Source of the DNA: Desulfobulbus sp.
Lineage (GTDB): Bacteria; Desulfobacterota; Desulfobulbia; Desulfobulbales; Desulfobulbaceae
Assembly: GCA_030600525.1 (NCBI GenBank)
Contig: JAUVLX010000221.1
Coordinates: 1 to 6,112 of the forward strand
DNA length: 6,112 nucleotides
Direction: 5' to 3'
Within the stretch, counting starts at the first letter, position 1. Every line of letters starts with the position of its first letter. The notes beneath the pieces were generated by a model, which worked only from the letters and a program-made list of their open reading frames with translations, did no database searches and had not been told where the DNA came from. Below are positions 1 through 5,459 of this stretch, in pieces. Position numbers and translations under genes: made by a program.

Positions 1-14
1 ACAGGAGAAGTATT

Positions 15-380
15 ATGGCAGATGGCAAAATCGTTACCCTGGAAAAATCAGAGGTCCTCAAACATACCTCTCAACCTAAGGTTAATCCCAAGACCGGAGA
101 ACCACACGCTAACAACTGGACTTTCTTTGAACACAGTTCAGGAAATTTCAAATCTGGCATTTGGGATTGTACTGCTGGTAGCTGGGAACACGAGCACCCA
201 AAACTTGAGTTCTGCTACATTGTCGAAGGCAGTGTCAAGGTTATAGAGAAAGACGGTCCAACCCATGTCTACAATGCCGGTGATGCTTTTGTCGTTCCCA
301 AGGGAACACCGGTAACCTGGGTTGTAGATGACTACGCCAAAAAGATCTTTGTTTCCGCCGCCCACCTGGAAGGCGAATAA
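15..380 (+). CDS. Small single-domain cupin protein (Cupin_3 / DUF861-like)
   Basis: A 121-residue protein that is essentially one cupin beta-barrel. The first cupin motif is visible as G55, H59, H61, E65 and G72, with the HxH(x3)E arrangement that normally binds a metal ion. The second motif begins at G89-D90 and continues PKGTPVTW (95-102); its usual metal-binding His is replaced, and the G-T-x-x-T-W pattern is characteristic of the Cupin_3/DUF861 group related to ureidoglycine aminohydrolase. No signal peptide or membrane segment is seen, so it is probably cytosolic. The ATG at 15 is preceded by AGGAG at 3-7 with a 7-nt gap, a good ribosome binding site. The gene ends in its own terminator, so it is probably not co-transcribed with xsc and may be the last gene of an operon lying off the left edge. 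Its substrate is unknown. A small-molecule binding or enzymatic role is plausible, but nothing in the sequence ties it directly to taurine. Confidence 0.85.
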   Translation: MADGKIVTLEKSEVLKHTSQPKVNPKTGEPHANNWTFFEHSSGNFKSGIWDCTAGSWEHEHPKLEFCYIVEGSVKVIEKDGPTHVYNAGDAFVVPKGTPVTWVVDDYAKKIFVSAAHLEGE

Positions 381-413
381 AAATCTCCATACCTCCATAC
401 ACGGTGGTAGCAC

Positions 414-455
414 AAGGGCAGTAGAATCAACTTGATTCTACTGCCCTTTTTTTTT
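414..455 (+). terminator. Strong rho-independent terminator after the cupin gene
   Basis: The arms 414-430 and 432-448 are perfect reverse complements (17 bp around a single central C, so the real loop is a few bases and the stem about 15-16 bp). A run of nine T covers 447-455. The structure lies 34 nt after the cupin stop codon. There is no matching T-run for the opposite direction, so it acts on + strand transcripts and separates the cupin unit from the taurine genes. Confidence 0.93.
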
Positions 456-702
456 ACCCTCCCCCGCAGCAAACGAAATCCATTGCCCCTTCCAGGGACA
501 AATTGATGTTTTCCACGATAGTTTTCTATTTTTTCGCCTGCACCATACTTTAATTATTTTTATAAAAAAACCTCTTGCAGGACCATTATCTCTTCACGCC
601 TCCAACCTATTTAAACCATTCAATGACGATAATTCAAACAGTTAGATGATTCACTAATCGTCATCTTATTATAAATTATTTTACAGGAATGATAAAATTC
701 CC
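456..702. other. AT-rich gene-free stretch upstream of the xsc promoter
   Basis: About 250 bases with no supportable reading frame on either strand and no ribosome binding site with a plausible start. The base composition is notably AT-rich (for example the A/T tract around 550-570). Weak structure only: CCTGCA at 537-542 is mirrored by TGCAGG at 576-581, and GGAAT (686-690) by ATTCC (697-701). A longer inverted repeat at 623-664 is listed separately. The stretch most likely serves as upstream regulatory DNA for xsc. Confidence 0.6.
623..664. repeat. Spaced inverted repeat upstream of xsc
   Basis: ATGACGAT (623-630) is exactly mirrored by ATCGTCAT (657-664), with 26 bp between the arms. A nested pair, GATGA (645-649) and TCATC (661-665), lies inside. 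It sits about 40 bp upstream of the candidate -35 box, a position typical of activator sites, although an 8-bp match could also arise by chance in this AT-rich stretch. Confidence 0.35.
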
Positions 703-730
703 TTGACAGATATCTGGTGTGTGATATATC
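703..730 (+). promoter_or_regulatory. Candidate sigma-70 type promoter for xsc
   Basis: A perfect -35 hexamer TTGACA lies at 703-708. The -10 element is less clear: TATATC at 725-730 (16-bp spacer) is the best-placed candidate, and TATCAG at 727-732 (18 bp) is an alternative. A start around 737-740 would give a leader of roughly 85 nt before the xsc ATG. I saw no sigma-54 -24/-12 pair. The -35 match is convincing; the -10 is weak, which would suit a promoter that needs activation or is tightly regulated. Confidence 0.5.
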
Positions 731-735
731 AGATA
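707..735. promoter_or_regulatory. Two adjacent palindromes overlapping the xsc promoter (candidate operator)
   Basis: CAGATATCTG (707-716) and TGATATATCA (722-731) are each perfect 10-bp palindromes, separated by 5 bp. In addition, TATCTG (711-716) and CAGATA (730-735) form an outer inverted repeat that spans both. They cover the end of the -35 box, the spacer and the candidate -10, so a protein bound here would block RNA polymerase. Short, AT-centred palindromes suit dimeric winged-helix regulators, and the GntR/FCD protein encoded at 5460 is the nearest candidate. That assignment is inference. Confidence 0.45.
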
Positions 736-754
736 ATAAAGTAATTCATTAACG

Positions 755-795
755 ACCTGCACTCAAGGCAGGTATTTGACCCTGAACTGCAGGGT
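755..795 (+). repeat. Tandem small hairpins in the presumed xsc leader
   Basis: ACCTGC (755-760) pairs with GCAGGT (768-773) across a 7-nt loop, and six bases later ACCCTG (779-784) pairs with CAGGGT (790-795) across a 5-nt loop. Both stems are perfect 6-bp helices of similar sequence. They end 15 nt before the xsc Shine-Dalgarno, GGAG at 811-814. They could be leader RNA structures stabilising the message, or paired protein sites on DNA. Neither has a T-run, so they are not terminators. Confidence 0.45.
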
Positions 796-822
796 AAGTA
801 AATATAGAATGGAGATTTCACA

Positions 823-2610
823 ATGGCTAAAATCAAGATGACCACAGAAGAGGCATTCACCAAGGTTCTCCAGATGCACGGAATTGAGCATGCGTTCGGA
901 ATCATCGGATCTGCAATGATGCCTGTTTCAGATCTTTTCCCTAAAGCGGGTATCACTTTCTGGGACTGTGCTCATGAAGGTAACGCTGGTATGATGTCTG
1001 ATGGATACACCCGCGCTTGCGGCAAAATGTCCATGATGATCGCCCAAAACGGCCCTGGTATCACTAACTTTGTTACCCCGGTTAAAACAGCTTACTGGAA
1101 CCACACCCCACTGCTGCTGGTAACTCCTCAGGCAGCTAACATGTCCATGGGGCAGGGCGGTTTCCAGGAAGTTCCTCAGATGGCTACCTTTGAGGATCAT
1201 GTTGCCTACCAGGAAGAAGTACGCCACCCTTCACGTATTGCTGAAGTTCTCAATCGCGTAATCATCCAGGCCAAGCGTCTTTCCGCTCCTGCGCAGATCA
1301 ACATCCCACGTGATTTCTGGACTCAAGAAATCGAAATCGAGCTGCCTGCTATTGTAGAGTTCGAACTACCTGCAGGTGGTACAGATGCTATTGCTAAAGC
1401 AGCAGACCTGCTCTCTAACGCTAAATTCCCTGTAATCCTCAACGGTGGCGGCGTAGTTATTGGCGGCGCTATCGATGATTCCAAAACACTGGCTGAAAAA
1501 CTTGATGCTGCTGTATGTTGTGGCTACCAGCACAACGATGCCTTCCCTGGAAGCCATGCACTGTCTGCTGGAACACTGGGTTACAACGGTTCCCGGGCTG
1601 CCATGGAACTGATCTCCAAAGCAGATGTTGTTCTCGCTCTTGGAACCCGCTTGAACCCATTCTCCACCCTTCCAGGATACGGCCTTGACTACTGGCCAGC
1701 AAATGCCGAGGTAATCCAGGTTGACATCAACCCTAATCGCATTGGCCTGACCAAAAAACTGGCTGTTGGTATTGTTGGCGATTCCAAAAAAATAGCACAG
1801 AGCATCCTCGGACAGCTTGCCGCCAACGCTGGTGATGCAGACCGCGAAGAAAGAAAAGCAGTTATCGCCAAGACCAAAGCTGACTGGGCTGCAGACCTTG
1901 CAACCATGGATCACGAAGCTGATGATCCAGGAACATCTTGGAACAAGCGTGCACAGGAAGCTGATCCAGACAAAATCACCTCTCGTATGGCATGGCGTGC
2001 AATTGTTGAAGCTCTGCCAGAAAATGCGATCGTTTCCGGTGATATCGGAAACAGCTGTGCACTTGGTGCGGCATATCCTTCTTTTGAAGAAGGTCGTAAG
2101 TACCTTGCTCCTGGTATGTTCGGACCTTGTGGTTACGGTTTCCCAGCCATCTGTGGTGCTAAGGTTGCTAAGCCGGAAGTACCGGTAGTTGGCTTTGCTG
2201 GTGACGGCGCATTCGGTATCTCCATGAACGAAATGGTATCCTGCGGTCGCGATTCCTGGCCAGCAATTACCATGGTAATCTTCCGTAACTACCACTGGGG
2301 TGCAGAAAAGCGTAACACCACCCTTTGGTACGACGAAAACTTCGTAGGCACCGAGCTTGACCGCAACGTATCTTACGCTGGTATTGCCAAGGCATGCGGA
2401 GTTGAAGGCGTGCAGGTTAAGAGCATGGAAGAAGTAACCGAAGCGTTGAAAGCTGCTGTCAAGGCACAGATGGAAGAAGGAAAAACCACTTTCATCGAAG
2501 TCCTCACCAACATGGAATTGGGCGAACCTTTCCGTCGTGATGCAATGAAAAAGCCAGTTGCCGTTGCTGGCATCGACAAAGCGGACATGTGCCCACAGCA
2601 GGGAGCATAA
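823..2610 (+). CDS. xsc: Sulfoacetaldehyde acetyltransferase (Xsc)
   Basis: A 595-residue cytosolic thiamin-diphosphate enzyme that converts sulfoacetaldehyde and phosphate into acetyl phosphate and sulfite, the C-S bond-cleaving step of taurine degradation. It has the three-part layout of the acetolactate-synthase superfamily: an N-terminal pyrimidine-binding domain (about 5-170) with the activating Glu in HEGNAG (E52), a central domain (about 185-330), and a C-terminal pyrophosphate-binding domain with the GDG motif at 460-462 and the paired Asn at 489, which binds Mg2+ and ThDP. The family-like stretches IAQNGPGITNFVTP (73-86) and GPCGYGFPA (434-442), together with the length, match Xsc and not acetolactate synthase. 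The ATG at 823 follows GGAG (811-814) with 8 nt spacing. A terminator-like hairpin separates it from tpa, so it may be transcribed both alone and with tpa-ald. No frameshift or missing motif was seen. Confidence 0.95.
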   Translation: MAKIKMTTEEAFTKVLQMHGIEHAFGIIGSAMMPVSDLFPKAGITFWDCAHEGNAGMMSDGYTRACGKMSMMIAQNGPGITNFVTPVKTAYWNHTPLLLVTPQAANMSMGQGGFQEVPQMATFEDHVAYQEEVRHPSRIAEVLNRVIIQAKRLSAPAQINIPRDFWTQEIEIELPAIVEFELPAGGTDAIAKAADLLSNAKFPVILNGGGVVIGGAIDDSKTLAEKLDAAVCCGYQHNDAFPGSHALSAGTLGYNGSRAAMELISKADVVLALGTRLNPFSTLPGYGLDYWPANAEVIQVDINPNRIGLTKKLAVGIVGDSKKIAQSILGQLAANAGDADREERKAVIAKTKADWAADLATMDHEADDPGTSWNKRAQEADPDKITSRMAWRAIVEALPENAIVSGDIGNSCALGAAYPSFEEGRKYLAPGMFGPCGYGFPAICGAKVAKPEVPVVGFAGDGAFGISMNEMVSCGRDSWPAITMVIFRNYHWGAEKRNTTLWYDENFVGTELDRNVSYAGIAKACGVEGVQVKSMEEVTEALKAAVKAQMEEGKTTFIEVLTNMELGEPFRRDAMKKPVAVAGIDKADMCPQQGA

Positions 2611-2651
2611 GTCCTAGTTTATTAGGTATTTAAAGGAACCTTCATATAATT

Positions 2652-2719
2652 AAAAGGCACTTGCCGGTTAAAATATCTCGGCAATGGTAACCGAGTATTT
2701 TACCGGCAGTTCCTTTTTT
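2652..2719 (+). terminator. Long intrinsic terminator/attenuator between xsc and tpa
   Basis: The core stem pairs 2662-2681 with 2691-2708 (TGCCGGT with ACCGGCA, AAAATA with TATTTT, CTCGG with CCGAG, two single-T bulges) around a 9-nt loop. The stem can extend outward through AAAAGG (2652-2657) with CCTTTT (2712-2717). Six T occupy 2714-2719. A competing outer helix is possible: AAAGGAAC (2632-2639) is the exact complement of GTTCCTTT (2709-2716). The structure starts about 40 nt after the xsc stop and should end or reduce transcription before tpa-ald. Confidence 0.85.
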
Positions 2720-2793
2720 GATAGAAGAAGGCAATTTAGCTCACACCTTCTAACAAAAGTTTACCCTATTCTTACTCTAGGGGGGAGAAACCC
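2720..2793 (+). promoter_or_regulatory. tpa leader with G-rich Shine-Dalgarno
   Basis: Between the terminator and tpa there are only about 75 nt. TTGATA (2718-2723) resembles a -35 box but has no good -10 at the expected distance; TATTCT (2767-2772) resembles a -10 without a -35. A separate tpa promoter is therefore possible but not shown. The ribosome binding site is unusual: six consecutive G followed by AG (2780-2787), 6 nt before the ATG at 2794, which should give strong translation initiation and fixes the start codon. Confidence 0.5.
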
Positions 2794-4191
2794 ATGGTAA
2801 CACCAAAAGATTGGTTGGAATACGATACTGAAGAAATGGTAAAGGCTGACAAAGATGCTCTCTGGCATCACCTGAAGCCGCATAAAGTATTTGAAAGCCA
2901 GGAACAGATGATCATCGTCGAAGGCCAAGGCTTGATGGTTAAAGATATCCGCGGCAAAGAATATCTCGATGCCACCTCCGGCGGTGTATGGAGTGTCATG
3001 GTCGGCTACGGTCGTGATTCCATTGCTGATGCAGTTTGTGCTCAATTGAAAAAGATGCCCTATTTTGCTGGCGTTTTCGGCAATATTCCTTCAATTAAAT
3101 TTGCCCAGACCCTGCTCGAAAAACTTCCTCGGATGGACAAGGTTTACTTCTCCAATTCAGGTTCTGAAGCAAACGAAAAAGCATTTAAAATTATTCGCCA
3201 GGCTTCCCATATCAGCCCTGAGCGCAAAGGTAAGTACAAGATCATGTACCGTGATCGTGACTACCATGGCACCACTATTGGTGCAATGAGCGCTACTGGT
3301 CAGGCTCAGCGTAAGCAGGATTTTGGCCCTTTTGTTGAAGGCTTTGTCGAATTCCCTCATTGTGCCTGTTACCGCTGTCCTTTTGACAAAAAATACGGTG
3401 AGTGTAACATCGAGTGTGCACGTAAAGTTGAAGACGTTATCCTCAAAGAAGGTGCTGACACCATCGGCGGCCTGATTGTCGAACCTATCACCGCAGGCGG
3501 TGGTATCCTTAAGCCTGTTAAAGAATACTATCCAATCCTCCAGGAAATCTGCAAGAAATACGATATCTGGATGATCATGGATGAGGTCGTTTGCGGCTTT
3601 GGTCGTACCGGTAAGTTCTGGGGACATGACCATTTTGATGTGGATCCAGACATTATCACCATGGCAAAAGGTCTGGCAAGCTCCTATGAAGCACTATCTG
3701 CAACCGTTGTTAAGCAGCATATATACGATGTTTTCCTCAACGATCCTACCGACGAAGACGACCGCCTGAACTACTTCCGCGACATCAGCACCTATGGCGG
3801 ATGTACTTCTGCAATGACTGCAGCTCTTGAAAGTACTAGAATCATTGATGACGAAAATCTGGTGGAAAACAGTCGGGTTGTAGGCGAATACCTCCTCGAA
3901 AAGCTCGAAGAGCTTAAAAAATACGATGTGGTTGGTGACGTCCGTGGCGAGGGACTCTTTGGTGGGGTTGAATTTGTAACCGACCAGGCAACCAAAGCAC
4001 CTATCACCGAAGGCCAGATGGGTACCTTGATGGGTAATATTATGGCCCAGGGAGTGATTGTCGGTCGTACAAACTCTAGTTTCCACGGTTTAAATAATAT
4101 CATAAACTTTGCTCCGTGTCTGATTATCACCAAGGAGCAGGTTGATACCATAGTAGGCGCAGTAGCTGCTGCCATTGAAAAAACTTTTTAA
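2794..4191 (+). CDS. tpa: Taurine:pyruvate aminotransferase (Tpa)
   Basis: A 465-residue, PLP-dependent class III (fold type I) aminotransferase that transfers the amino group of taurine to pyruvate, making sulfoacetaldehyde and L-alanine; cytosolic. Visible motifs: SGSEANEKA (122-130) for phosphate and substrate binding, DYHGTT (156-161) with the cofactor-stacking aromatic, the Asp that contacts the PLP ring in MDEVVCGFGRTG (D263), and the Schiff-base lysine in MAKGLASSYEALSA (K292). A Cys-rich segment, with C190, C192, C195, C204 and C208 around YRCPF, resembles that of omega-amino-acid:pyruvate and taurine aminotransferases. Class III enzymes are hard to separate by eye, but the adjacent xsc and ald make taurine the best-supported donor; beta-alanine or hypotaurine could be side substrates. 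The product feeds Xsc, and ald follows after only 28 nt, so tpa and ald should share a transcript. Start fixed by the G-rich Shine-Dalgarno at 2780-2787. Confidence 0.92.
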   Translation: MVTPKDWLEYDTEEMVKADKDALWHHLKPHKVFESQEQMIIVEGQGLMVKDIRGKEYLDATSGGVWSVMVGYGRDSIADAVCAQLKKMPYFAGVFGNIPSIKFAQTLLEKLPRMDKVYFSNSGSEANEKAFKIIRQASHISPERKGKYKIMYRDRDYHGTTIGAMSATGQAQRKQDFGPFVEGFVEFPHCACYRCPFDKKYGECNIECARKVEDVILKEGADTIGGLIVEPITAGGGILKPVKEYYPILQEICKKYDIWMIMDEVVCGFGRTGKFWGHDHFDVDPDIITMAKGLASSYEALSATVVKQHIYDVFLNDPTDEDDRLNYFRDISTYGGCTSAMTAALESTRIIDDENLVENSRVVGEYLLEKLEELKKYDVVGDVRGEGLFGGVEFVTDQATKAPITEGQMGTLMGNIMAQGVIVGRTNSSFHGLNNIINFAPCLIITKEQVDTIVGAVAAAIEKTF

Positions 4192-4219
4192 CTAATAATA
4201 ATTGATTGGAGATCGAACA

Positions 4220-5332
4220 ATGATCGTCGGTATATTAAAAGAAATTAAAATTGCGGAGAAGCGGGTCAGCATGCTGCCTGCAGGCGTCATTGCCATGGTC
4301 CGTAATGGTCACGAAGTGCTGGTCGAAAAAGATGCCGGTCTTGGTGCAGGATATCCAGATGCTGAGTACGTAGAAGCTGGTGCCACCATCGTTGACACTC
4401 CTGCAGGAATCTATGCCAAGTCTGACATGGTTATGCATGTTAAGGAGCCACAGCCTTCTGAGTACGACCTGATCCGTGAAGACCAGATCGTTTTCACCTA
4501 CCTGCATCTTGCAGCAGATGAGCCACAGACCAATGCACTGGTTAAGTCCAAATCCATCGCCATTGCTTACGAAACCATTGAAAAAGACAATGGTGCCCTG
4601 CCGTTGTTGGTTCCAATGAGTGAAGTTGCCGGTCGTATGGCAACCCAGGAAGCCGCAAAATTCATCGAAATGCCACAAGGTGGACGCGGTATCCTGCTTG
4701 GTGGAGTAACCGGTGTTGAGCCAGGAACCGTTGTTGTTATCGGTGGTGGTGTTGTTGGTATGAACGCTGCCAAAATGGCATGTGGTCTCGGTGCTAAGGT
4801 TTATATACTCGACCGTAACCTGGAAAGACTTGCATACCTTGATGACGTTATGCCAGCCAACTGCTTCCCAGTCATGTCTGATGAGATGACCTTGCGCAAG
4901 CTGCTCAAAGAGGCTGATGTTGTTATTGGTGCTGTTCTGGTTGCCGGTGCAAAGGCTCCAAAACTGCTCACCAAAGACATGCTCAAGGATATGAAAGACG
5001 GTTCTGTTATCGTTGACGTTGCCATTGATCAGGGCGGATGTTTTGAGACCTCAAAAGCAACCACCCACGACGAGCCTACCTTTGTTGTTGATGGCGTTAT
5101 ACACTACTGTGTTGCTAACATGCCTGGTGCGGTTGCGAGAACCTCCACCCGTGCATTGACCAACGCTACTCTCCCTTATGCAATCGAAATTGCTAACAAG
5201 GGCTGGAAAGGAGCAATGCAGGAAAATAATGAAATCAAACTGGGTGCCAACGTTATTAAAGGCGAAGTAACCTTTAAGGCTGTTGCAGAAGCTTTTGACC
5301 TGGATTACACCCCGGTTGATAATTTTCTGTAG
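4220..5332 (+). CDS. ald: NAD-dependent L-alanine dehydrogenase (Ald)
   Basis: A 370-residue enzyme that oxidatively deaminates L-alanine to pyruvate, ammonium and NADH. In this cassette it regenerates the pyruvate acceptor consumed by Tpa and supplies reducing power. The N-terminal catalytic domain shows the substrate and catalytic residues at family-standard positions: R15 (EKRV), K75 (HVKEP) and H96 (YLHLA), with D270 in VDVAIDQGG. The Rossmann NAD-binding loop is VVVIGGGVVG (171-180). The sequence MPGAVARTST (301-310) near the C-terminal part is also typical. Length equals the usual 370-372 residues. The frame could be read from a TTG at 4202, adding six residues, but GGAG at 4208-4211 lies 8 nt before the ATG at 4220 and would fall inside the longer version, so the ATG is preferred. 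There is no T-run terminator after the gene; a long hairpin follows at 5356. Confidence 0.95.
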   Translation: MIVGILKEIKIAEKRVSMLPAGVIAMVRNGHEVLVEKDAGLGAGYPDAEYVEAGATIVDTPAGIYAKSDMVMHVKEPQPSEYDLIREDQIVFTYLHLAADEPQTNALVKSKSIAIAYETIEKDNGALPLLVPMSEVAGRMATQEAAKFIEMPQGGRGILLGGVTGVEPGTVVVIGGGVVGMNAAKMACGLGAKVYILDRNLERLAYLDDVMPANCFPVMSDEMTLRKLLKEADVVIGAVLVAGAKAPKLLTKDMLKDMKDGSVIVDVAIDQGGCFETSKATTHDEPTFVVDGVIHYCVANMPGAVARTSTRALTNATLPYAIEIANKGWKGAMQENNEIKLGANVIKGEVTFKAVAEAFDLDYTPVDNFL

Positions 5333-5340
5333 GCCTCCAA

Positions 5341-5350
5341 TACAGCTGTA
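5341..5350. promoter_or_regulatory. Perfect 10-bp palindrome downstream of ald (possible operator)
   Basis: TACAGCTGTA is a perfect palindrome beginning 8 nt after the ald stop and about 110 nt before the regulator start. It could be a binding site for the GntR protein, but it shares only the CAG/CTG halves with the palindrome at the xsc promoter (CAGATATCTG), so the link is weak and chance is possible. Confidence 0.25.
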
Positions 5351-5355
5351 AAACT

Positions 5356-5428
5356 TTATACTTTCCTGTCACTTGACATCATCCTACAGTGTTGTAGGAT
5401 GGTGTGCTTTGCTGGCAGGGAAGTATAA
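5356..5428 (+). repeat. Long two-tier hairpin between ald and the regulator gene
   Basis: An imperfect inverted repeat spans 73 nt. The outer arms 5356-5371 and 5413-5428 pair over 16 positions with two G-U wobbles (TTATACTTTCCTG against CAGGGAAGTATAA at its core). The inner arms 5376-5388 and 5393-5405 pair over 13 positions with one wobble, closing on a GTGT loop; the 9-bp core CATCCTACA/TGTAGGATG is perfect. Only a short asymmetric internal loop separates the tiers. No T-run follows, so it is not a classic intrinsic terminator. It could protect or define the 3' end of the ald message, act as a protein site, or be a remnant palindromic repeat element. TTGACA (5373-5378) lies inside it without a good -10. 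Confidence 0.75.
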
Positions 5429-5459
5429 CTCTTTAAATGAAGGAATAAGGAAAGTAGCT

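Noticed and set aside
456..822. CRISPR array, tRNA, insertion sequence or attachment site in the largest gap
   Set aside because: No repeated spacer-repeat pattern, no tRNA cloverleaf, no transposase frame and no long terminal repeats were found by reading both strands.
1817..2188. 123-residue + strand frame overlapping xsc in another phase
   Set aside because: xsc continues intact through this stretch with its conserved motifs in frame, so this is neither a frameshift nor a separate gene.
1366..2295. 309-residue open frame on the - strand inside xsc
   Set aside because: It lies wholly opposite a well-supported gene, has no ribosome binding site seen, and its translation is low-complexity Cys/Ser/Thr-rich with no recognisable domain; it reflects xsc codon bias.
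823..2610. Acetolactate synthase large subunit as an alternative identity
   Set aside because: The ThDP scaffold is shared, but the segments around HEGNAGMMSDGYTR, MSMGQGGFQEVPQ and RNYHWGAEKRN are Xsc-like, no small-subunit gene is adjacent, and the tpa-ald context fits sulfoacetaldehyde.
3157..3633. 158-residue - strand frame opposite tpa
   Set aside because: Antisense shadow of a conserved aminotransferase core, with no own start signal or domain.
4202..4219. Extended TTG start for ald adding six residues
   Set aside because: The Shine-Dalgarno GGAG (4208-4211) is correctly spaced for the ATG at 4220, and that start places R15, K75, H96 and D270 at the family-standard positions.
5373..5401. 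Promoter for the regulator gene at TTGACA 5373-5378
   Set aside because: The -35 match is perfect, but 16-18 bp downstream there is no acceptable -10, and the hexamer sits inside the long hairpin. It is left as a note and not as a feature.
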